Source: Marivivens sp. (GTDB lineage: Bacteria; Pseudomonadota; Alphaproteobacteria; Rhodobacterales; Rhodobacteraceae). From it: 5,860 nucleotides of DNA. Each line of letters begins with the position of its first letter. Positions within the stretch are counted from its first letter, which is position 1. Both the position numbers and the translations under genes were made by a program. The notes beneath the pieces were generated by a model. The model was given only the letters and a program-made list of their open reading frames with translations, was not told the origin of the DNA and made no database searches. Location of the stretch: the NCBI GenBank assembly GCA_024642185.1, contig JAHEBR010000147.1:1-5860 (forward strand), given 5' to 3'. Shown one piece after another: positions 1-5,277 of the stretch.

Positions 1-597
1 CTGATCCTTCAGCGTCGATTGGCGGAGATAAAGGTGCTTGGTCTCGCGCATCTCAAGGTCGGTCGAGCCGGAAATGGTCGAATGCGGGTTGATGAGGTCG
101 ACGGGATCAAGCTGCTTGGTGCAGTTGTCGCACTGGTCGCCCCGCGCGCTTTCAAAGCCGCAGTTGGGGCAAGTGCCCTCGATATAACGGTCGGGCAGAA
201 AGCGGCCATCGGCGTGGGAATACATCTGCGTCTCACTCACCTCGCGAATGAGACCCGCCTCGTGCAAGCGGCCCGCAAAATGCTGGGTCAGCTTGTGGTT
301 CTGGGCCGAGGACGAGCGGCCGAAATGATCGAACGACAGGCGAAAGCCCTTGGCGATCTCGGCCTGAACCCCGTGCATCTCGGCGCAATATTCCGCGACC
401 GGCTTTTTCGCCTTGGCAGCGGCCAGCTCGGCGGGCGTGCCGTGCTCGTCGGTGGCGCAGAGGAACAGAACCTCATGGCCCCGGCCGCGCAGATAGCGGG
501 CATAAAGATCGGCCGGAAGCTGCGATCCGACGAGATTGCCGAGGTGCTTGATCCCGTTGATATAGGGGATCGCAGAGGTGATGAGATGGCGGGCCAT
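1..597 (-). CDS. metG: Methionyl-tRNA synthetase, N-terminal part (gene runs off the left edge)
   Basis: Cytoplasmic class I aminoacyl-tRNA synthetase that charges tRNA-Met with methionine using ATP. The frame is open from the ATG (complement of 595-597) to base 1, giving 199 codons of a protein usually well over 500 residues. Visible are the opening strand SAIPYINGIKHLGN (residues 8-21), which carries the HIGH-type signature as HLGN, then RGRGHEVLFLCATDEHGTP (about 37-55), typical of MetG. A four-cysteine zinc knuckle CPNC...CDNC (C143, C146, C156, C159) marks the zinc-containing E. coli-type enzyme. The KMSKS loop and anticodon-binding domain lie outside the window. A purine-rich AAGGAAG about six bases before the ATG supports this start. 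The gene is divergent from the beta-barrel gene. Identity is clear from the motifs. Confidence 0.96.
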   Translation of the reverse strand, partial: MARHLITSAIPYINGIKHLGNLVGSQLPADLYARYLRGRGHEVLFLCATDEHGTPAELAAAKAKKPVAEYCAEMHGVQAEIAKGFRLSFDHFGRSSSAQNHKLTQHFAGRLHEAGLIREVSETQMYSHADGRFLPDRYIEGTCPNCGFESARGDQCDNCTKQLDPVDLINPHSTISGSTDLEMRETKHLYLRQSTLKDQ

Positions 598-740
598 GGG
601 TCTTCCTTCGGGTTTGGCGGACTCATAGACGCATCGAACCGGCAAGGCCAGATGGGGTTTGCGCCGAATATCTCCAGAATTGATGACTCGTTTACTGGGA
701 ATCGGGATATGATGATCGCGTGGGGCCAAGGAGATGAGCG
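598..740. promoter_or_regulatory. Divergent intergenic region between metG and the beta-barrel gene
   Basis: This 143-base gap must hold the starts of two opposite transcripts. On the plus strand a good -10-like TATGAT lies at 708-713. The best upstream partner is only ATGACT at 683-688 with a long 19-base spacer, so the promoter call is weak. On the minus strand I see the metG ribosome binding site but no convincing -35/-10 pair. No clear inverted repeat or leader structure is visible. Confidence 0.35.
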
Positions 741-1211
741 ATGCGTCGCGCGTTTGCCCTCGTTCTGTTTCAGCTCGAGATCGGCCTTGTCGCCGTTCCC
801 GCTCTCGGACAAGCACAGGATTTTTACGGCGGCATTTCCTACGATTACACCGTTGTCGGCGAGGGTCAAAGCGGCCTTGCGGCCTATGCCGGCGTGCGTT
901 TCGGCGAAGGGGCCGTGAGCTTTGGGGCAGAGTTGACCCGTGGCTTTGGTGACGGAGACCCTTTCGAGGCGACACGGGTCCGGGGCATGGTGCGGCAAGA
1001 GCTAGGCAGTTTTGGGCTATTCGGCAGCCTCGGCTTCTCGCAATTCGATCTCTTCGAGGGCGGCGTTGTCGAGGGGTTCAACCTTGGGGTCGGTGCAGAC
1101 TATGGCCTGACAGACGCGACCTCGCTGCGTTTCGAGATGATTGTTGATCGCGTGCCGGACTATGGCCCGGACGTAACCTCGCTGCGGATGGGCGTGGCCT
1201 TCGGCTTCTAG
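741..1211 (+). CDS. Small exported protein, probable outer-membrane beta-barrel
   Basis: A 156-residue protein with no enzyme motif. The first 26 residues look like a signal peptide: MRR, a hydrophobic stretch, then PALGQAQ with likely cleavage after GQA or AQ. The rest is rich in Gly, Phe and Tyr in alternating polar/apolar strands (for example AAYAGVRFGEGAVSFGAELTRGF, roughly 47-69), with turns such as DGDP and YGLTDATS. It ends SLRMGVAFGF with a C-terminal Phe, the usual outer-membrane insertion signature. About eight strands would fit, as in small OmpA-like or OmpW-like porins, but I cannot assign a family. AAGGAG at 728-733, seven bases before the ATG, fixes the start. An oddity is a glutamate (E13) inside the signal's hydrophobic core. 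Its stop overlaps the stop of the convergent transporter gene. Function is unknown; the outer-membrane location is inferred. Confidence 0.8.
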   Translation: MRRAFALVLFQLEIGLVAVPALGQAQDFYGGISYDYTVVGEGQSGLAAYAGVRFGEGAVSFGAELTRGFGDGDPFEATRVRGMVRQELGSFGLFGSLGFSQFDLFEGGVVEGFNLGVGADYGLTDATSLRFEMIVDRVPDYGPDVTSLRMGVAFGF

Positions 1212-2437
1212 CGCTTGCTATCGCGGCTGCGGCCCAAAAGGCGGCCGATCACGAAAGAGGTGCGCGGCGCATAGACATAGGGTGTCTTGAGGGCGCGGGT
1301 CGGACGTGCCCGCATTCGCACAATGCCAAAGACCACCAGCGCGATGTGCCCTACCGAAATGAGTGCAAAGAGCGCTCCGGGGCCGAAGGCCTCGATCAGC
1401 GCGGAGGCGGTGTAGGGGGCGCCGATCGCGCCGACCGCATAGAAGAACATCAGCGCCGCCGAAAGCTCGACCCGTTCCTCGTCGGTGGCGAAGTCATGCG
1501 CGTGTGCGGCCGAGACGGAATAGATCGGGAATGTGGTAAAGCCGAAGATCGCCGCCGATGTCAGGATCGCGGTGGTGCCGTTTCCGGCGATCAGCACGGT
1601 GAGCGCGCAGGCCGTGACCGCCGCGAAAGAAAGCCAGATCAGCACCCAGCGGCGGTCGAACTTGTCGGCGAGCCAGCCGATGGGATATTGCGCGATGGCG
1701 CCTCCGGCCACGAAGCTTGCGAGGAAGATGCCGATCTGGTCGGGGGTCAGGCCGACCTCCTGCCCGTAGATCGGCCCGACCATGCGGAAGGAGGCGGCCG
1801 AAAGGGCGGCGACGATCACACCGGCGGTGGCCAAGGGCGAGCGCGCCCAGGCGATCGAGGGGCGCAGGCGTGTGGCGGCGGGGGTCAGCGGCTGTTCGGC
1901 GCGGCTGATCGCCATCGGCAGGAGCGAGGCGCAGCAGATCATCGTCAGGAGGTTGTAGGCCAGATAGGTCTGCATATCGGCCAGATAGCCGATCATCCCT
2001 TGGGCAATGAGCGAGGCGCCCACATCGAGGATGCGGTAGACGCCCATCGTGCGCCCGCGTGTCTCGTTCGTCACCTTGGCCTGAAGCCACGACTCGATCA
2101 CCGTATAGCACCCCGCGACGCAAACGCCCTGCAAGACGCGGAAGGCGGCCCACCAGTCGGGGTCGGTCACGGTGATGTGCGCGGCAAGGCCGATCGCGCC
2201 CATCGCGGTAAAGATCGAATAGGAGCGGGCGTGGCCCACGTCGCCCAAGAGGCGCGGCGCCCACCAGCAGCCGATGAAGAAGCCGAAGAAATGCGCGGAG
2301 CCGAGAATGCCGACCTCGGGCTTGGAAAAGCCCGAGGCAAGGCCGGTCAGCGCATCGAGCGGACCGACCGCGCCGGACGATATTTGCAGCAGGACGACAG
2401 AGAGAAAAAGGGAGGCGAAGGCCAGAATGATCCGCAT
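1208..2437 (-). CDS. MFS transporter, YcaD-like
   Basis: A 409-residue inner-membrane protein of the major facilitator superfamily, a proton- or solute-driven carrier whose substrate cannot be read from the sequence. Hydrophobic segments occur at about 4-23, 43-62, 73-90, 97-118, 136-153, 158-177, 203-222, 235-256, 264-284, 288-310, 327-349 and 353-373, giving the expected twelve helices in two halves with a central loop near 180-200. The second half carries the MFS loop motif GWLADKFDRR (254-263). The segment FRVLQGVCVAGCYTVIESWL (99-118) and the following RGRTMGVYRI (127-136) resemble the YcaD group, including its helix-4/5 Glu (E115). The C-terminal tail after 373 is basic and cytoplasmic. 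AAAGGGG at 2442-2448 precedes the ATG. It is a single gene divergent from the DsrE gene and convergent with the beta-barrel gene. Family is secure; substrate is unknown. Confidence 0.9.
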   Translation of the reverse strand: MRIILAFASLFLSVVLLQISSGAVGPLDALTGLASGFSKPEVGILGSAHFFGFFIGCWWAPRLLGDVGHARSYSIFTAMGAIGLAAHITVTDPDWWAAFRVLQGVCVAGCYTVIESWLQAKVTNETRGRTMGVYRILDVGASLIAQGMIGYLADMQTYLAYNLLTMICCASLLPMAISRAEQPLTPAATRLRPSIAWARSPLATAGVIVAALSAASFRMVGPIYGQEVGLTPDQIGIFLASFVAGGAIAQYPIGWLADKFDRRWVLIWLSFAAVTACALTVLIAGNGTTAILTSAAIFGFTTFPIYSVSAAHAHDFATDEERVELSAALMFFYAVGAIGAPYTASALIEAFGPGALFALISVGHIALVVFGIVRMRARPTRALKTPYVYAPRTSFVIGRLLGRSRDSKR

Positions 2438-2585
2438 GAATCCCCTTTACCAGCAAGAAAGATGTGCGAATTGGCCGTTTGCGGCAGGAGAAGTCGGGAA
2501 AGAAGTGCAGAAAGAAATTGTCATATCGACTTAATCGCATAACATGATCGAACTGAATAACACCTAAAAAATCAGGGAGAATAAC
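2438..2585. promoter_or_regulatory. Divergent promoter region between the MFS gene and the DsrE gene
   Basis: This 148-base gap is visibly richer in A and T than the flanking genes, as expected for a region with two promoters. On the plus strand TTGTCA (2518-2523), a 16-base spacer and TAACAT (2540-2545) form a plausible sigma-70-type promoter for the DsrE gene. It would start transcription about 30-35 bases before the start codon. I could not pick a convincing minus-strand promoter. No strong palindromic operator is visible. Confidence 0.45.
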
Positions 2586-2588
2586 GTG
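2574..2588 (+). promoter_or_regulatory. Ribosome binding site and GTG start of the DsrE-family gene
   Basis: AGGGAG at 2574-2579 lies six bases before GTG at 2586-2588. No ATG lies in frame near this point. The codons that follow the GTG encode a textbook Lys-Lys plus leucine-rich signal peptide, so the GTG is the real start. Confidence 0.85.
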
Positions 2589-3014
2589 AAGAAGCTACTA
2601 CTTGCACTTGCACTTGTCTTTGCGCCGGTCGTGTCGTTCGCGGCCGGGGCGGTCCATCATGTCGCCTTTCATATCGATGAGAATGATCCGGCCTTGATGA
2701 ATCTTGTCCTCAACAACGCCCAGAACGTGTCTCAGTACTATGCCTCGATCGGTGATGAGGTCGAGATTGAAATCGTCGCTTACGGGCCAGGGCTGAATAT
2801 GTATCTGCCCGAGAGCCCGGTTAAGGATCGTATTTCTCAATTGGCGCTCGCCATGCCGAACATGACACTCTCGGCTTGCGGCAACACGATGGCCAAGATG
2901 GCCGAGAAGGCCGGGCATGACATCACGCTTCTGCCCGAAGCGCGCGTGGTCCCTGCCGGCGTTGTCCGTCTGATGGAGCTTCAGGAAGCTGGCTGGTCCT
3001 ATATCCGCCCGTAA
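2586..3014 (+). CDS. Exported DsrE-family (sulfur-relay-like) small protein
   Basis: A 142-residue protein of the DsrE/DsrF-like fold (the COG1416 type), often annotated as an intracellular sulfur oxidation protein. Family members with known function carry persulfide sulfur on a cysteine, but the role of this subgroup is not established. The N-terminus (MKKLLLALALVFAPVVSFA, cut near residue 19-20) is a signal peptide, so the mature protein of about 123 residues should be periplasmic. Conserved blocks are AFHIDENDPALMNLVLNNAQN (27-47), IVAYGPGLNMYL (63-74), SPVKDRI (77-83), LSACGNTMAKM (95-105) and VPAGVVRLMELQEAGWSYIRP (122-142). The only cysteine is C98, in the position expected for a sulfur-carrying residue. 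It starts with GTG. A strong hairpin follows 14 bases after the stop, so it may be a single-gene transcript. No other sulfur-oxidation gene is visible nearby. Confidence 0.85.
   Translation: MKKLLLALALVFAPVVSFAAGAVHHVAFHIDENDPALMNLVLNNAQNVSQYYASIGDEVEIEIVAYGPGLNMYLPESPVKDRISQLALAMPNMTLSACGNTMAKMAEKAGHDITLLPEARVVPAGVVRLMELQEAGWSYIRP
2601..2616 (+). repeat. Short hexamer tandem repeat within the signal peptide codons
   Basis: CTTGCA occurs twice in tandem plus a partial third copy (CTTG). It encodes the Leu-Ala-Leu-Ala run of the DsrE signal peptide. Gain or loss of one unit would stay in frame and change the hydrophobic core by two residues. Confidence 0.6.
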
Positions 3015-3028
3015 CCTGACTTGACCCT

Positions 3029-3060
3029 GTCGCCGGCCAATGCGCATCTTGGCCGGCGAC
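3029..3060 (+). terminator. Strong GC-rich hairpin after the DsrE gene
   Basis: A perfect inverted repeat with 12-base arms: GTCGCCGGCCAA at 3029-3040, an eight-base loop at 3041-3048, and TTGGCCGGCGAC at 3049-3060. It begins 14 bases after the DsrE stop. No T-run follows, so it is not a classic intrinsic terminator. It may work as a terminator without a U-tract, as a block to 3' exonucleases, or as partial attenuation of read-through into the reductase gene. Confidence 0.7.
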
Positions 3061-3061
3061 C

Positions 3062-3076
3062 GCGCCTTTGAGGCGC
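3062..3076 (+). repeat. Small second hairpin in the reductase leader
   Basis: GCGCCT (3062-3067), a TTG loop and AGGCGC (3071-3076) form a six-base stem just downstream of the 12-bp hairpin and seven bases before the reductase ribosome binding site. An alternative pairing of CTTTG (3066-3070) with CAAAG (3076-3080) overlaps it and would be mutually exclusive. Whether it matters for translation is unknown. Confidence 0.45.
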
Positions 3077-3098
3077 AAAGACAAAGGAATTCCCCGAC

Positions 3099-4139
3099 AT
3101 GAAGACCCTCACTCTCGGCCGGACCGACATCCGGGTGCCCGACCTGTGCCTCGGCACGATGACCTACGGCAACCAGACGCCGGAGGCGGACGCGCATCGC
3201 CAGATCGACATGAGCCTTGAGGCGGGTATCAATTTCATCGACACCGCCGAGATGTATCCGGTCAATCCGGTCCGTAAGGAGACTGTGGGGCGTTCTGAGG
3301 AGGTGATCGGCAACTGGATCGCCAAGACAGGCCGCCGCGCCGAGACGGTGATCGCGACCAAGGTTGCGGGCGACACGGCTCAGGTGCGGGATGGCAAGGG
3401 CTATGACGGCAAGATCGTGCGCGAGGCGGTGGATGCCTCGCTGAGGCGGCTCAAGACAGATGTGATCGACGTCTATCAGCTGCACTGGCCCATGCGCGGC
3501 TCTTATATGTTCCGGCAGAACTGGCACTACGACCCGCGTGGCAAGGGCCGCGGCGAGGTGGTCGAGCATATGGTCGAGGTGCTCGAGGCGATGGCCGAGA
3601 TGGTGAAGGCCGGCAAGGTGCGGGCCTTTGGTCTCTCGAACGAGGGGGCCTGGGGCACGCTGCACTGGATTTCTCTGGCCGAAGAGATCGGCGCGCCGCG
3701 GGTGGCCACGGTGCAGAACGAATATTCGCTGCTGTGTCGCCTTTACGATACCGACATGGCCGAGACCGCGACCATGGAGGACGTGACGCTCTTGTCCTTT
3801 TCGCCGCTGGGGGCAGGGCTTTTGACCGGCAAGTATCAAAACGGGGCGATCCCGGCGGCGAGCCGGATGGAGCTCAACGGCAATCTCGGCGGGCGCAAGA
3901 CCGAGCGGGTGTTTCCGGCGGTGCAGGCCTATCTCGATGTGGCGGCCAAGCACGGGCTTGATCCGGTGCATATGGCAATTGCCTGGCAGCGGAGCCGGCC
4001 GTTCCCGATCTCGGCGATCTTTGGGGCGACAACCTCGGCGCAGCTGGAGCATATCCTTGCGGGCAAGGACCTTGTCTTGGGCAAAGAGGTGATCGACGAT
4101 CTCGAGGCGGCGCATCGGCAGCATCCGATGCCCTATTGA
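3099..4139 (+). CDS. Aldo/keto reductase, Tas-like
   Basis: A 346-residue cytoplasmic NADP(H)-dependent oxidoreductase of the aldo/keto reductase superfamily, which interconverts carbonyls and alcohols. The native substrate is unknown. The complete AKR catalytic tetrad is visible: D48 and Y53 in FIDTAEMYP (47-54), K88 in ATKVAG, and H129 in YQLHWP. Cofactor-binding segments follow in the right order: GLSNE (178-182), QNEYSLLCR (206-214), SFSPLGAGLLTGKY (233-246) and GATTSAQLE (309-317). The opening LGRTDIRVPDLCLGTMTYGNQTPEADAH and the AEMYPV stretch closely match E. coli Tas, which is of similar length. The long insert with QNWHYDPRG (140-148) is also in the Tas position. AAAGGA at 3083-3088, ten bases upstream, serves the ATG. 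No clear promoter of its own is seen between the upstream hairpin and the start, so co-transcription with the DsrE gene is possible. Family is secure; orthology to Tas is likely. Confidence 0.93.
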   Translation: MKTLTLGRTDIRVPDLCLGTMTYGNQTPEADAHRQIDMSLEAGINFIDTAEMYPVNPVRKETVGRSEEVIGNWIAKTGRRAETVIATKVAGDTAQVRDGKGYDGKIVREAVDASLRRLKTDVIDVYQLHWPMRGSYMFRQNWHYDPRGKGRGEVVEHMVEVLEAMAEMVKAGKVRAFGLSNEGAWGTLHWISLAEEIGAPRVATVQNEYSLLCRLYDTDMAETATMEDVTLLSFSPLGAGLLTGKYQNGAIPAASRMELNGNLGGRKTERVFPAVQAYLDVAAKHGLDPVHMAIAWQRSRPFPISAIFGATTSAQLEHILAGKDLVLGKEVIDDLEAAHRQHPMPY

Positions 4140-4143
4140 GGAA

Positions 4144-4200
4144 GGGGGCTCTGCCCCCGCGCCTTTGGCGCTCCCCCGGAGTATTTTCGGCCAAAAGAAG
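4144..4200. repeat. Rhodobacterales-type double-hairpin intergenic element, probable bidirectional terminator
   Basis: Two adjacent perfect hairpins fill the gap between two convergent genes. The first is GGGGGC (4144-4149), loop TCT, GCCCCC (4153-4158). The second is GCGCC (4159-4163), loop TTT, GGCGC (4167-4171). They are followed by a conserved-looking tail CCCCCGGAGTATTTTCGGCC and AAAAGAAG up to the end of the regulator gene. I recall near-identical modules (GC hairpins followed by CCCGGAGTATTTTT-like tails and AAGAAG) between many genes in Rhodobacteraceae genomes; that part is memory, not a search. The position between convergent stops fits transcription termination in both directions. 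Confidence 0.7.
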
Positions 4201-4201
4201 A

Positions 4202-5200
4202 TCAGAGGCGCTGGCCTCGGGCGCGGCGGAGCTGGCTCACGGATGTGTTGTAGGCGGCTTTGAAGGCGCGGGCGAAGGCGGCGTGGCTGGCAAAGCCCGT
4301 GGCGAGCGCGATGTCCTGCACCGGCTGGTCGGTGTCGGTGGCAAGGCGGCGCGCTTGGGAGAGGCGGAGCGCCAGGCCGAAGGCATGGGGCGCGCGGCCC
4401 GTGGCGGCGCGGAAGCGTTGCTCGAAGAGGCGGCGGGAGACGCCGAGGCTTTTTGCGAGGTCGGCGATGGCGGGCGGGGTTTCGAGTTGGGCCTCGAGCC
4501 GGGCGATGGCTGCGGCGATCAGCGGGTCGCGCCGCGAGAGTGAGGCGGTGGGCACAAGGCGCTGCGGCGCATCGCCCGACTGGACCGGATCGTAGATGAA
4601 GGCCGAGGCCACGCGGGCAGCGAGGTCGCGCCCGTGCAGGCGGCCTATGAGGTGGAGCATCATGTCGAGGCAGGGGCTGGCGCCGCCGGTCGTCAGCATC
4701 CGGCCCGAGATGCGGAAGCGGTCGCGCACCACCTGAACGCGCGGATAGCGGATGGCGAAATCGTCGAGGTCTTCCCAGTGGGTGGTGGCGGCGAGGCCGT
4801 CGAGAAGGCCTGAAGCGGCGAGCAGGTAGGAGCCGCCGTCGACCCCCGCAAGCGCCGATCCGGCGCGGGCGATGCGGCGGATCTGGGCGGCAAGCGCAGG
4901 CGTCGTCTGTTCGGCGATGCGGAAGCTGGCGAGGATCAGGAGGAGATCGGGCGGCTCTGTAGCAGTGATGGGCTGGCCGGTGATCGGGAAGCCTGCGGTG
5001 ATCTGGGCGGGCAGGTCGGTGGCCGTCAGGAACCGCCAGTCGAAAAGGCGCCGCTCGGCGCGGCGGTTGGCGGCGCGCATGGGATCCACGGCGGCGGCGA
5101 GGGAGAGCATATTGGTCTGGTCGAGCACGAGGACGCCGACCGTGAGCGGTCGCTCGCCGGTGGGATCGTAGCGTGGGAACAGGGGGTCTGCGCTATTCAT
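4202..5200 (-). CDS. GlxA/CdhR-type AraC-family transcriptional regulator
   Basis: A 332-residue DNA-binding regulator. Residues about 19-185 form a DJ-1/PfpI (class I glutamine amidotransferase-like) sensor domain: LTVGVLVLDQTNMLSLAAAVDPMRAANR (19-46), then GVDGGSYLLAASGLLDGLAATTHWEDL (119-145). Asp replaces the usual nucleophilic Cys at residue 121, as in carnitine- and betaine-sensing relatives, so the domain should bind ligand rather than catalyse. The C-terminal AraC domain has two helix-turn-helix motifs, AIADLAKSLGVSRRLFEQRF (245-264) and PVQDIALATGFASHAAFARAF (293-313). It is divergent from a BKACE gene, which suggests a CdhR-like activator of carnitine degradation; that is inference. 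I chose the ATG at 5198-5200 because it leaves a normal 18-residue lead before the first strand, but no good ribosome binding site precedes it. An ATG at 5261-5263 would add 21 residues of un-family-like sequence across the promoter region. Confidence 0.88.
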   Translation of the reverse strand: MNSADPLFPRYDPTGERPLTVGVLVLDQTNMLSLAAAVDPMRAANRRAERRLFDWRFLTATDLPAQITAGFPITGQPITATEPPDLLLILASFRIAEQTTPALAAQIRRIARAGSALAGVDGGSYLLAASGLLDGLAATTHWEDLDDFAIRYPRVQVVRDRFRISGRMLTTGGASPCLDMMLHLIGRLHGRDLAARVASAFIYDPVQSGDAPQRLVPTASLSRRDPLIAAAIARLEAQLETPPAIADLAKSLGVSRRLFEQRFRAATGRAPHAFGLALRLSQARRLATDTDQPVQDIALATGFASHAAFARAFKAAYNTSVSQLRRARGQRL

Positions 5201-5277
5201 CAAGAAGATTGCGTAAAACGGAAAGCGCAAAAGCGCAAGCTGGCGGATAGTTGGGCGACTCATCAAGGAGATCCCCC
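5201..5277. promoter_or_regulatory. Divergent control region with a tandem 8-bp repeat (candidate regulator binding site)
   Basis: The 77 bases between the regulator and BKACE genes contain AAGCGCAA twice in perfect tandem (5223-5230 and 5231-5238). TTGCG at 5209-5213 is an inverted partner of the CGCAA in each copy. A -10-like GATAGT lies at 5246-5251. The -35 position 17 bases upstream falls on the first repeat and has no match to TTGACA, as is usual for promoters that need an AraC-type activator. AAGGAG at 5265-5270 is the BKACE ribosome binding site. Binding by the adjacent regulator is inferred, not shown. Confidence 0.5.

Noticed and set aside
19..918. 299-codon plus-strand open frame opposite metG
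   Set aside because: The opposite strand encodes unmistakable MetG motifs including the zinc knuckle, and this frame also runs into the beta-barrel gene in a wrong register.
288..998. 236-codon minus-strand frame crossing metG and the beta-barrel gene
   Set aside because: It is out of frame with metG, spans the intergenic region and has no recognisable domain.
1494..2540. 348-codon minus-strand frame overlapping the MFS gene in another register
   Set aside because: It is an Arg/Pro/Leu-rich shadow of the transporter frame, and the real frame gives a full twelve-helix MFS protein.
1346..2542. 398-codon plus-strand open frame opposite the MFS transporter
   Set aside because: The product is a low-complexity Gly/Arg/Asp/His-rich sequence, the complement of hydrophobic codons in the real transporter. 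It has no fold or motif.
2521..2547. Possible operator (TCAT...ATGA and a CGACTTAATCG-like palindrome) between the MFS and DsrE genes
   Set aside because: The matching arms are only three to four bases, which is expected by chance in an AT-richer stretch. It matches no known site I can name.
3021..3050. Promoter for the reductase gene (TTGACC at 3021-3026 with CATCTT 18 bases downstream)
   Set aside because: The -35 match is good, but the -10 matches only half the consensus and both lie in or beside the 12-bp hairpin. Chance is more likely.
2598..4124. 508-codon open frame on the minus strand across the DsrE and reductase genes
   Set aside because: It lies antisense to two clearly recognised genes and runs through the hairpin between them. 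Its product is His/Arg/Leu-rich with no domain. Long antisense frames are expected in GC-biased DNA.
4136..4543. 135-codon plus-strand frame opposite the regulator, starting in the hairpin element
   Set aside because: It translates the hairpin element and the complement of the helix-turn-helix region into Gly/Ala/Glu-rich sequence. It has no ribosome binding site of note and no domain.
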